Shown here piece after piece: positions 8,301 to 14,637 of a DNA stretch of 15,628 nt; within the stretch, counting starts at the first letter, position 1, and the number at the start of each line of letters is the position of its first letter. This DNA is from an uncultured Clostridia bacterium. Its GTDB lineage: Bacteria; Bacillota; Clostridia; TANB77; CAG-508. Under the pieces are notes generated by a model that was not told the origin of the DNA, made no database searches, and worked only from the letters and a program-made list of their open reading frames with translations. The stretch lies in NCBI GenBank assembly GCA_948663505.1, contig CAPNAQ010000015.1:3690-19317 (forward strand), given 5' to 3'. The translations under genes were made by a program, and so were the position numbers.

Positions 8301-8552
8301 TTACTTTCTATGTCTAGTAGCATCAAAAAAAGCACTTTTTGTTTCTAGACTTCTTGGCTTACAAAGTTTCATCTTTTTCCTATATCTTCCTAAAGGGGCT
8401 GTAAAATATGAATTAAAGTCAATACAATCAACAATTTCACAAAAACTATATACTGGAGCAGAAATTTCTATAATTTTTTCAATTTCTAGTCGTAATTTTA
8501 ATTGTTTTGCTTTATAACTATTATTGGTATTAATTGATTTTTCATATAATAA
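8301..8552 (-). pseudogene. Decayed startless reading frame, possible transposase N-terminal remnant
   Basis: The 415-base stretch between the PssD-like gene and the lipoprotein gene holds no intact gene. In one minus-strand frame, 83 codons are open between stops and read like real protein, for example KAKQLKLRLEIEKIIEISAP, then VYSFCEIVDCIDFNSYF, ending SAFFDATRHRK. There is no ATG, GTG or TTG before an internal Met at codon 62, so the frame cannot be expressed in full. The ATG just downstream of the promoter is in another frame and stops after 15 codons. The N-terminal style (SAPVYSFCEIVDCIDF) loosely recalls the start of IS4/IS1182-like transposases, so an insertion-sequence remnant is my best guess. 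It may also be chance coding in the 5' leader of the glycosyltransferase operon. Confidence 0.4.
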
Positions 8553-8579
8553 TTATACCATAAACGCCTTAATTTTCAA
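8552..8579 (-). promoter_or_regulatory. Sigma-A-type promoter for the PssD/PssE-ruvB operon
   Basis: Reading the minus strand, TTGAAA (8574-8579) is followed after 16 bases by TATAAT (8552-8557), a near-consensus housekeeping promoter pointing towards the PssD-like gene. It lies just downstream of the lipoprotein terminator, so it is the natural start of the accessory operon. The -35 box sits in the loop of a palindrome and the spacer in one arm. Confidence 0.65.
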
Positions 8580-8593
8580 TAATTATGGCGTTT
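8562..8593. repeat. Palindrome overlapping the promoter (possible operator or element end)
   Basis: Arms AAACGCCTTAATT (8562-8574) and AATTATGGCGTTT (8581-8593) pair at 12 of 13 positions around a six-base loop. On the plus strand the hairpin is followed by TTTTTT and would look like a rho-independent terminator, but no plus-strand gene ends here. On the minus strand it surrounds the -35 box of the promoter. It could be an operator, an element end, or a terminator against antisense transcription. Confidence 0.5.
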
Positions 8594-8602
8594 TTTAAAA
8601 TA

Positions 8603-8633
8603 AAAAATGAGTGAAAAATTTTCACTCATTTTT
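8603..8633 (-). terminator. Rho-independent terminator of the small lipoprotein gene
   Basis: AAAAATGAGTGAAAA (8603-8617) and TTTTCACTCATTTTT (8619-8633) form a perfect 15-bp inverted repeat with a one-base centre. The core is TGAGTGAAAA / TTTTCACTCA. On the minus strand it runs into a T-rich tail, 36 bases after the lipoprotein stop. The T-runs on both sides make it potentially bidirectional. Confidence 0.85.
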
Positions 8634-8669
8634 CGTTGATACTTTTCTTAAGCCCCCTTATCTTTTGTA

Positions 8670-9050
8670 TTACGTAATAATTACATATAAGTAACCATTA
8701 AATAATCCTGACTTACAGGAAATTAGTTGTGAATCTCCCGAAGTCATTGTGACTGTTTCAACACTATCATCAGCCAGAGTTACTATTATTTTATATCCTT
8801 CACTCTTTATCTGTAAAGGATGTTCAATAGCAGTTTCCTTATCACTATACCCCCAACCTGAACAAATGGCTCCATGTTCAGATGTTGAAATAGTGTAGGA
8901 ACCTCTTGCAGTTCCCCATCCACAACTAGACTCTACAGTTATGCTTGGTTTTTTTTCTTCTGTTTCATAATCTTCGTTGCTGTATATAGTTGTGCTTCCA
9001 CAACCTACCAGCAAAAACATAATTATTAATATAAAAAAAATCTTTTTCAT
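8670..9050 (-). CDS. Small lipoprotein of unknown function
   Basis: 126-aa protein that I do not recognise. The N-terminus MKKIFFILIIMFLLVGCGST is a clear lipoprotein signal with lipobox LVGC, so Cys17 should be lipidated and the mature protein exposed outside the membrane. After an acidic Ser/Glu linker (23-35), the 90-residue mature domain looks beta-rich. It contains two Cys-Gly-Trp motifs, SSCGWGTARGSY (41-52) and AICSGWGYSD (61-70), and a later Cys112. These Cys residues could form disulfides or bind a ligand. The ATG has a perfect AGGAGG at 9060-9065, nine bases away. It is flanked by its own promoter and terminator, so it is monocistronic, lying between the rseP and glycosyltransferase units. 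Its codons are less AT-biased than those of its neighbours, which hints at a separate origin. Confidence 0.85.
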   Translation of the reverse strand: MKKIFFILIIMFLLVGCGSTTIYSNEDYETEEKKPSITVESSCGWGTARGSYTISTSEHGAICSGWGYSDKETAIEHPLQIKSEGYKIIVTLADDSVETVTMTSGDSQLISCKSGLFNGYLYVIIT

Positions 9051-9147
9051 ATTTCTTTTCCTCCTATTTTTTTATTTATATGTTAACACCTCTTAAAGAT
9101 AGTAGGTGGAATTTTTATTTATATAAAAAGCATTTCACTTATCTTAT

Positions 9148-9176
9148 ATTATACATTAATTTACATAAAATATCAA
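9148..9176 (-). promoter_or_regulatory. Sigma-A-type promoter of the small lipoprotein gene
   Basis: On the minus strand, TTGATA (9171-9176) is followed after 17 bases by TATAAT (9148-9153). The predicted leader is about 90 bases and contains a small inverted repeat, CACCT at 9087-9091 with AGGTG at 9104-9108, just upstream of the AGGAGG ribosome binding site. The strong promoter plus strong ribosome binding site suggest good expression. Confidence 0.75.
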
Positions 9177-9188
9177 GTCTTTCAATAA

Positions 9189-9217
9189 AAAAGTGAAACT
9201 TTTTATTTTTCACTTTT
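9189..9217 (-). terminator. Rho-independent terminator after rseP
   Basis: AAAAGTGAAA (9189-9198) and TTTCACTTTT (9208-9217) form a perfect 10-bp stem that ends within the rseP stop codon. On the minus strand the stem is followed by a T-rich run. This closes the pyrH-to-rseP transcription unit. Confidence 0.8.
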
Positions 9218-10463
9218 AAAATATCCTCAATATATCATTATAAGTTATATATAGTGATAAAGCAATTAAAATTGAAAATCCAATTAATTGAATATTTATC
9301 TCTGTTTTCTCATTTAGTGGCTTTCTGCGAATTGCTTCTACAAGCAATATAAGAATTTTTCCACCATCTAATGCTGGTATTGGTAAAAGATTTGTAACTC
9401 CTAATGATAATGATATTAATGCTACCATATAAATAAATTCTTTAAATCCATTTGTTTTAGCAACTGCTTCAGATATACCTACAGGGCCCATCATTTGATC
9501 TATGCTTACTCCTCCTGTAAATATCATTTTTATATTATCTAATATTGATAATGTAAATTCTTTAGTTTCAATTCCTGCATATATTAAATGATTAGAAATT
9601 GTATTTTCAGACTGCTTTAAATTAACTCCTAGATAATATGATGAAATATAATCTGGTTTTAATTCAATATTTATTTCCTTTTTATCTCTTTCTATTGTAA
9701 ATAAAATAACATTTATGCCCTTTTCTTGTATCTTTTGAATAACTTTATTTACATCATTACCCATATCTTCATTATTTACTTTTATAATTTTATCATTTGC
9801 TTTTATTCCTTGTTTTTCTGCACTACTTCCCTTTTCTACAGTTAATACCTTACAATTTTCATCTAAATATAATCCTGTACTTTTGTTTTTTATTTCTGTT
9901 GGTTTTATTCTATATTCTAATATTTCATCATTTCTATTTATTTTTATATTGATTTCTTCACCTTTTGATTTTTTTATTATTTTATCTAAATCATACTTAC
10001 TTCTTACTTTTTTATTATTTAATTCTATTATTTCATCATTTTGTTGTAATTGAATTTCTTCAGAAACATATCCATGTAATACTGAATCTATTTTATTTGT
10101 TATATATGTTCCTGATAATGACATTAATATAAAATAAACTGTTAATCCAAATATAATATTTACTGTTGCTCCTGCAGCTACTATTGCCATTCTTTTAGGT
10201 ATACTTGCTTTTGAAAAAGAACCTGTATTATCTGATCTCTGTTCTTCTCCTTCCATACTGCAAAATCCACCAAGTGGAACTAATCTTAAAGCATATTTGG
10301 TTTCTCTTCCTTGTTTTTTCCATATTGTTGGACCAAAACCAATTGCAAATTCATTCACTTTTACTTTACATAATTTTGCCACAATTAAATGTCCTGCTTC
10401 ATGTATTAGTATCAAAAACCCTAACAAAAATATTATTTTTATGGCTGAAATTAGTATTGTCAA
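9216..10463 (-). CDS. rseP: Site-2 intramembrane zinc metalloprotease RseP (RasP)
   Basis: Membrane metalloprotease of the M50 family that cuts anti-sigma factors and leftover signal peptides within the membrane. The 415-aa protein has the zinc motif HEAGH in the first helix (His21, Glu22, His25) and the third ligand motif NLLPIPALDGG (358-368, Asp366). It has about four membrane segments, near residues 5-30, 92-115, 342-362 and 390-406. Two PDZ-like stretches lie between them (about 123-190 and 195-270); the second contains the clear GSSAEKQGIKANDKIIKVN block. Translation starts at TTG (10463): no ATG lies before HEAGH, and GGAGG sits eight bases upstream. It is the last gene of the cluster, with its terminator overlapping the stop. 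dxr, which usually precedes it, is missing. Confidence 0.96.
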   Translation of the reverse strand: MTILISAIKIIFLLGFLILIHEAGHLIVAKLCKVKVNEFAIGFGPTIWKKQGRETKYALRLVPLGGFCSMEGEEQRSDNTGSFSKASIPKRMAIVAAGATVNIIFGLTVYFILMSLSGTYITNKIDSVLHGYVSEEIQLQQNDEIIELNNKKVRSKYDLDKIIKKSKGEEINIKINRNDEILEYRIKPTEIKNKSTGLYLDENCKVLTVEKGSSAEKQGIKANDKIIKVNNEDMGNDVNKVIQKIQEKGINVILFTIERDKKEINIELKPDYISSYYLGVNLKQSENTISNHLIYAGIETKEFTLSILDNIKMIFTGGVSIDQMMGPVGISEAVAKTNGFKEFIYMVALISLSLGVTNLLPIPALDGGKILILLVEAIRRKPLNEKTEINIQLIGFSILIALSLYITYNDILRIF

Positions 10464-10471
10464 TCTTTATT

Positions 10472-10476
10472 CCTCC
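10472..10476 (-). promoter_or_regulatory. Ribosome binding site fixing the TTG start of rseP
   Basis: GGAGG on the minus strand, eight bases before TTG at 10463. No ATG or GTG is available before the first transmembrane helix, so this site decides the start. Confidence 0.75.
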
Positions 10477-10541
10477 AATCTTATATATGAAATTTATTAT
10501 CCTTATTAAAATTGCTGATATATAAACTAAAAATAATATTT

Positions 10542-11342
10542 CTAAAATGTAAAAAATATATAAGCAAAAGGTGCAATAAACAACACACTATCAATTCTAT
10601 CTAACATACCACCATGCCCAGGTAATAAATTACTATAATCTTTTATATCCACATATCTTTTAATTGATGAAGCAGAAAAATCTCCTAACTGACCTATAAA
10701 ACTAAGTACAGCAGAAAGTACTCCCATATAAATATATGAATAATCATATGAAAAATATGTATTTAAAATAAATGTATAAATTAATGCAATTAAAATAGTA
10801 CCTAATGCTCCACCTATACATCCCTCTATAGATTTTTTAGGACTTACTTTGCTAAATTTATGTTTACCAAATTTTGATCCTATCAAATATGCAAATACAT
10901 CTGTTCCCCATGAAGATACTAATATATAGCCTATTAAAATTTTCCCATTATCAAATCCATTTATTAGTGATAAAAACATAATAAAGAAAGGTATATAACC
11001 TATTCCCAAAAAAGTATATGCCATATCTTTAAATGTTGTTTTCATATTAGTTATTATAACTTGTGCAAATAGTATCAATAAACTAACTGGTATTATAAAC
11101 AGTACAAACTTTAATAAATACTCTTGTGGTATTATATTTATAATTGCAACTATAGTACAACTTATATATCCAATCCATTTTATTGGTTTACATACTTTTG
11201 ATATAGCTTTTAAGTATTCATCCATTGCTAGTAATGATATTAAAGCTAATAACATTCCTATTAAATATACATTCTGTATTAATATTAAAACAATTACTAC
11301 TAATCCAACTATAACACTTGATATTAATCTTTTTGAATCCAT
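10542..11342 (-). CDS. cdsA: Phosphatidate cytidylyltransferase CdsA
   Basis: CdsA makes CDP-diacylglycerol from phosphatidic acid and CTP, the branch point for phosphatidylglycerol and other phospholipids. The 266-aa product is almost entirely membrane-embedded, with about eight hydrophobic segments. The CDP-diglyceride synthetase signature spans residues 226-251, from SIKRYVDIKD to PGHGGMLDRID. The preceding conserved SPKKSIEGCIGG (167-178) is also present. Length is normal. The ATG start has AAAGGA upstream, but the spacing is long (about 14 bases), so initiation may be weak. It is placed between uppS and rseP as in other Firmicutes, but with no dxr after it. The gap to uppS is 77 bases with no convincing terminator. 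Confidence 0.96.
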   Translation of the reverse strand: MDSKRLISSVIVGLVVIVLILIQNVYLIGMLLALISLLAMDEYLKAISKVCKPIKWIGYISCTIVAIINIIPQEYLLKFVLFIIPVSLLILFAQVIITNMKTTFKDMAYTFLGIGYIPFFIMFLSLINGFDNGKILIGYILVSSWGTDVFAYLIGSKFGKHKFSKVSPKKSIEGCIGGALGTILIALIYTFILNTYFSYDYSYIYMGVLSAVLSFIGQLGDFSASSIKRYVDIKDYSNLLPGHGGMLDRIDSVLFIAPFAYIFFTF

Positions 11343-11419
11343 ATTTTAATATATTATCCTTTCCTTTTTAAAATAAACAGTTTTATATATTGCTTTGGTT
11401 CAAATATTTAACTTTAGTA

Positions 11420-12127
11420 TTATTTTGCACCAAATTTTCTATTTCTATGTTGATATACTTTTATTGCTTCATCTAAATCTTGTTCATTGAAATCAGGCCA
11501 GTACTTCTCAATAAATAAAAACTCTGAATATACCAATTGCCATGGTAAAAAATTACTAAGTCTTATTTCTCCACTTGTTCTTATCAATAAATCTGGATCA
11601 GGTTGATCTTTAGTATATAAATTATCAGAAATAGTTTTTTCTGTTATTTGTTCTATTTCTATTTGATTTTCTTTAACTTGATTTGCAATACTTTTTATTG
11701 CATGTAATAATTCATCTCTTCCACCATAATTTAAGGCTATATTAAATATTATTCCTGTATTATCTTTTGTTCTTTCCATACATTTTTTGATACTATCTTT
11801 CATTTTTTCAGATAGTCCAGTTTTATTTCCTATTATATTTACTTTTATATTTTCTGAATCTGCTCTTTTACTATAATCGTCTAAATAGCTTTGAAATAAT
11901 CCCATTAATGTTGAAACTTCTTCTTCTGTTCTTCTCCAATTTTCTGTTGAAAATGCATAAACAGTTATATGTTTTACTCCTATTTTATTTGCATATCTTA
12001 CTATTTTTTCTAATGTTTTTGCCCCTTCTTTATGTCCAAAACTTGAAGGCATACCTTTTTGTTTAGCCCATCTTCTGTTTCCATCCATAATAATTGCAAT
12101 ATGCTTAGGTAAGTTCTCTTGTTCCAT
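11420..12127 (-). CDS. uppS: Isoprenyl transferase (undecaprenyl diphosphate synthase) UppS
   Basis: Cis-prenyltransferase that adds eight isopentenyl units to FPP, giving the C55 diphosphate used as the lipid carrier for peptidoglycan and surface glycans. The 235-aa protein shows HIAIIMDGNRRWAKQKG (9-25, catalytic Asp15), His32, YAFSTENWRR (57-66), FNIALNYGGRDEL (128-140) and RTSGEIRLSNF (183-193), followed by WQLVYSE and the WPDF end. Conserved residues are intact; the usual LLWQ stretch is LPWQ here. GGAGG lies just before the ATG at 12127. It follows the prenyl synthase gene by 20 bases, so substrate-making and substrate-using enzymes are tightly co-expressed. Confidence 0.97.
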   Translation of the reverse strand: MEQENLPKHIAIIMDGNRRWAKQKGMPSSFGHKEGAKTLEKIVRYANKIGVKHITVYAFSTENWRRTEEEVSTLMGLFQSYLDDYSKRADSENIKVNIIGNKTGLSEKMKDSIKKCMERTKDNTGIIFNIALNYGGRDELLHAIKSIANQVKENQIEIEQITEKTISDNLYTKDQPDPDLLIRTSGEIRLSNFLPWQLVYSEFLFIEKYWPDFNEQDLDEAIKVYQHRNRKFGAK

Positions 12128-12147
12128 TTTAGCCTCCTTGGAAAATC

Positions 12148-13047
12148 TTATTTGTTTCTATTTTTTATATATATTGCTAGTTGTTTTAGAAATTCTGCCT
12201 TTTCACCATATATTTCTATTTCTTTAATTGATTGTTCTATTATCTTTTCTAATTCTTGTTTTGCTTCATTTAATCCATAATAAGATACATATGTACATTT
12301 TTCCCTTTCTCTATCATTTCCTACTGGCTTACCTGTTATATTTGGATCACCTTCTTCAGATAATATGTCATCTTTTATTTGGAATGCTAATCCTATTTTT
12401 TCAGCATAATTTGTTAATATATCAATATCATTTACTGATGCTCCTGCTATGATTGCTCCCATTCTTACACATAATTTTAATAATGCACCTGTTTTATTTA
12501 TATGAATATATTCTAATAGTTCTTTAGAAATTTGATTTCCTTCTAATTCTGAATCCAAATATTCTCCTGCAATCATTCTATCAACTGCTTTTGTAAATTC
12601 ATTAAACGCCTTTACTTTATTTTTTATAATATCAATATTTTGACTATTTATAGAGTTTTGTATTTCATTACTTAATACTATATATGCTTTATTAAACAAT
12701 CCATCACCTGCAAGTAATGCAGTTGCATGATTAAATTTTCTATGATTTGTAGGTTTTCCATGTCTAAAATCATCATTATCTATTTCTGGTAAATCATCAT
12801 GTATTAATGAAAAATTATGTATCATTTCTATTGCAATTGCAAAAGGCATACATTCTTCATAATTATCTCTAAAAATTTCATATGTAGATAATACTAAAAT
12901 TGGCCTTAATCTTTTTCCTCCTGCCATTAAACTATATTCCATAGCTTCATTTAATATCTTTTCGTGACAGTCTTGTTTTATTAAATAGCTTTCTAATTCT
13001 TCATTTATTATTGTCTGATATCTTTTCAGATTCTCTTTAAATTCCAT
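12148..13047 (-). CDS. ispA: Geranyl/farnesyl diphosphate synthase, IspA type
   Basis: Trans-prenyl diphosphate synthase that condenses IPP with allylic diphosphates, most likely making FPP (C15). The 299-aa length fits IspA. Visible motifs are GGKRLRPIL (43-51), the first Asp-rich motif HDDLPEIDNDDFRHGKPTNH (83-102), GDGLF (114-118), KTGALL (185-190) and the second Asp-rich motif FQIKDDILSEEGD (222-234). The bulky Phe79 five residues before the first motif and the two-residue insert within it fit a bacterial FPP-type enzyme. The third Asp of the second motif is Ser230, a conservative departure. The ATG at 13047 has an AGGGGA-type ribosome binding site. Its position between frr and uppS is uncommon and fits its role of feeding UppS. 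Confidence 0.93.
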   Translation of the reverse strand: MEFKENLKRYQTIINEELESYLIKQDCHEKILNEAMEYSLMAGGKRLRPILVLSTYEIFRDNYEECMPFAIAIEMIHNFSLIHDDLPEIDNDDFRHGKPTNHRKFNHATALLAGDGLFNKAYIVLSNEIQNSINSQNIDIIKNKVKAFNEFTKAVDRMIAGEYLDSELEGNQISKELLEYIHINKTGALLKLCVRMGAIIAGASVNDIDILTNYAEKIGLAFQIKDDILSEEGDPNITGKPVGNDREREKCTYVSYYGLNEAKQELEKIIEQSIKEIEIYGEKAEFLKQLAIYIKNRNK

Positions 13048-13082
13048 TTTATTTCCCCTATATTATATATCTATTATAAAAC

Positions 13083-13631
13083 CTACACAGACATTACTTC
13101 TTTTTCTTTATTTTCCAAAATTTTATCTATTTCTTCAACACTTTTATCAGTCATTTTTTGAATTTCATCTTCTGCTTGTTTTAATTCATCTTCTGTTATA
13201 TTTCCATCTTTTTGCTCTGCTTTGGCATTTTCAATTCCATCTCTTCTAATTGCTCTAATCGAAATTTTTGCGTCTTCTGCCATTTTTTTGATGTCTTTTA
13301 CTAAGTCTTTTCTTCTTTCTTCTGTTAATTCTGGAAATGCTAGTCGTATTACTTTACCATCATTGTTTGGATTTATTCCAATATCTGATGCTAATATTGC
13401 TTTTTCTATTTCTTTTAACACACTTAAATCCCATGGTTGTATAACTATTAGTCTTGCTTCTGGAACAGATACTCCTGCTACTTGATTTATTGGTGTTGGT
13501 GTTCCATAATAGTCTATTTTAATTTTATTTAATATTGCAGGGTTTGCTCTTCCTGCTCTTACTTCTGATAGCTTTTCATTGTATACATTTATACTTTTTT
13601 CCATTTTTTCTCTAATATTTGTAAAATCCAT
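13083..13631 (-). CDS. frr: Ribosome recycling factor
   Basis: RRF splits post-termination ribosomes together with EF-G. The 182-aa product is of normal length and all alpha/beta family blocks are present: the N-terminal three-helix-bundle start, LSEVRAGRANPAILNKIKIDY (21-41), YGTPTPINQVAGVSVPEAR (42-60), the IQPWD motif (64-68) and the LAFPELTEERRKDLVK region, closing with an acidic/basic C-terminal helix. The ATG at 13631 has AGGAGAG at 13638-13644, six bases away. It lies downstream of pyrH, as in most bacteria, but separated from it by a 149-base gap filled largely by a long foldback repeat. Confidence 0.98.
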   Translation of the reverse strand: MDFTNIREKMEKSINVYNEKLSEVRAGRANPAILNKIKIDYYGTPTPINQVAGVSVPEARLIVIQPWDLSVLKEIEKAILASDIGINPNNDGKVIRLAFPELTEERRKDLVKDIKKMAEDAKISIRAIRRDGIENAKAEQKDGNITEDELKQAEDEIQKMTDKSVEEIDKILENKEKEVMSV

Positions 13632-13658
13632 AATATTCTCTCCTTTTTTAATATTACT

Positions 13659-13784
13659 GTAAATGAATTCAAAGTAGTATATTACTAGGCAAACTTCACT
13701 AAAAATCTATAGACTATACGTTTGTATGTGGAGATATTTTTAGTAAAGTTTAACAATGTAAGATGCTACTTTCAATTCATTTAC
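13659..13784. repeat. 126-nt foldback (long imperfect inverted repeat) between frr and pyrH
   Basis: The two halves are reverse complements of each other around base 13721.5. The outer arms are GTAAATGAATTCAAAGTAG (13659-13677) and CTACTTTCAATTCATTTAC (13766-13784), which pair at 18 of 19 positions. The inner arms are AAACTTCACTAAAAATCT (13691-13708) and ATATTTTTAGTAAAGTTT (13734-13751), with 16 of 18 pairing. The tip is ATAC-gttt-GTAT. The right end includes the pyrH stop codon; the left end stops about 15 bases short of the frr ribosome binding site. It has no coding content. It could be a miniature inverted-repeat element or a long mRNA hairpin that sets pyrH/frr expression. No clear target-site duplication is seen. 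Confidence 0.8.
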
Positions 13785-14488
13785 TTAACTAATGTTCCAA
13801 TCTCTTCACCTCTAACAGCTCTTACTATATTTTCAGGGTCTGCTATTCCAAATACTAATAATGGAATATTATTATCTCTGCATAATGCTGTTGCTGTTGC
13901 ATCCATTACTTTTAGGTCTTTTTCTAGTACCTCTAAATACGATATTTTATCATATCTTATTGCATTTTTATCAATTTTAGGATCTGCCGAATATACTGCG
14001 TCTATTGCTTTTCCTAATAAGATTATTTCTGCATTTATTTCTGTTGCCCTTAGTACTGCTGCTGTGTCTGTTGTAAAATATGGGTGACCTGTTCCACCAG
14101 CAAATATTACTACTCTTCCTCTTTTTAAATGCTTTTCTGCTTTTCTTATTATGAATGGTTCTGCTATTTCTCTCATTTCTATTGCTGTTTGTACTCTTGA
14201 ATGTACTCCTCTTGCTTCTAATGCATCTTGTAGTGCTAATCCATTCATTGCTGTTGCTAATATTCCCATATAGTCTGCTGTTGCTCTTTCCATTTGATGT
14301 CCATTTCTTCCCCTCCAAAAGTTTCCTCCGCCTACTACTATTCCAACTTCTACTCCCATTTCTGTTATTTCTTTAATTTTGTCACATATTTTTCCTACAG
14401 TTTCAACATTTACTCCTGTTTTTGCTTCTCCTGCTAATGCTTCTCCACTTAATTTTAATAGAACTCTTTTATATTTAGCTTCTGACAA
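13781..14488 (-). CDS. pyrH: UMP kinase
   Basis: Bacterial UMP kinase phosphorylates UMP to UDP and is allosterically controlled by UTP and GTP. It belongs to the amino-acid-kinase fold. Motifs in the 235-aa product are LLKLSGEALAG (10-20), VVGGGNFWRGR (51-61), Asp72 in TADYMG, FAGGTGHPYFTTDTAA (129-144), DAVYSADPK (163-171) and VMDATATALCRDN (194-206). The start is best read as TTG at 14488. It gives the usual N-terminus (M)SEAKYKRVLLKLSGE and has AGGAG ten bases upstream. The alternative GTG at 14497 lies one base after that site. tsf upstream ends in a terminator, so pyrH should open a new transcription unit. A TAGAAT -10-like box lies at 14526-14531 without a good -35, and an inverted repeat GTATTC/GAATAC overlaps it (14524-14529, 14550-14555). 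Confidence 0.97.
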   Translation of the reverse strand: MSEAKYKRVLLKLSGEALAGEAKTGVNVETVGKICDKIKEITEMGVEVGIVVGGGNFWRGRNGHQMERATADYMGILATAMNGLALQDALEARGVHSRVQTAIEMREIAEPFIIRKAEKHLKRGRVVIFAGGTGHPYFTTDTAAVLRATEINAEIILLGKAIDAVYSADPKIDKNAIRYDKISYLEVLEKDLKVMDATATALCRDNNIPLLVFGIADPENIVRAVRGEEIGTLVK

Positions 14489-14498
14489 CCTCTTCACT

Positions 14499-14503
14499 CT
14501 CCT
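14499..14503 (-). promoter_or_regulatory. Ribosome binding site fixing the TTG start of pyrH
   Basis: AGGAG on the minus strand is ten bases before TTG (14488) and only one base before the in-frame GTG (14497). Spacing and family N-terminus together favour TTG. Confidence 0.65.
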
Positions 14504-14588
14504 ATTTCTTATTTGGCATATTTGTATTCTATCATATATTTTTCAAATTGAATACCCTTTTTTTATATTTTTATAAAAAAGGAGCAAT

Positions 14589-14630
14589 AAAAAATGAAAT
14601 AGCATAAATCTATATACTATCTCATTTTTT
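14589..14630 (-). terminator. Rho-independent terminator after tsf
   Basis: On the minus strand, AAAAAATGAGATAG pairs with CTATTTCATTTTTT across a 14-base loop, with one G-U pair in the stem. A T-rich run follows. It starts eight bases after the tsf stop and separates the rpsB-tsf unit from the pyrH unit. Confidence 0.8.
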
Positions 14631-14637
14631 AACAATT

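Noticed and set aside
8272..8517. Plus-strand 81-codon frame in the gene-poor stretch
   Set aside because: No ribosome binding site; all neighbouring genes are on the other strand. The minus-strand frame there reads more like protein.
13722..14087. Plus-strand open frame (121 codons) starting in the frr-pyrH foldback
   Set aside because: It is mostly antisense to pyrH, and its first codons lie in the foldback repeat. No ribosome binding site or recognisable domain.
13977..14318. Minus-strand 113-codon frame inside pyrH
   Set aside because: It lies fully within pyrH in another frame, with Ser/Asn/Arg-rich low-complexity content. It is a shadow frame.
14524..14555. GTATTC/GAATAC inverted repeat as a pyrH operator
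   Set aside because: Only six base pairs with a 20-base spacer in AT-rich DNA. The -10-like box has no convincing -35 partner, so it is noted under pyrH only.
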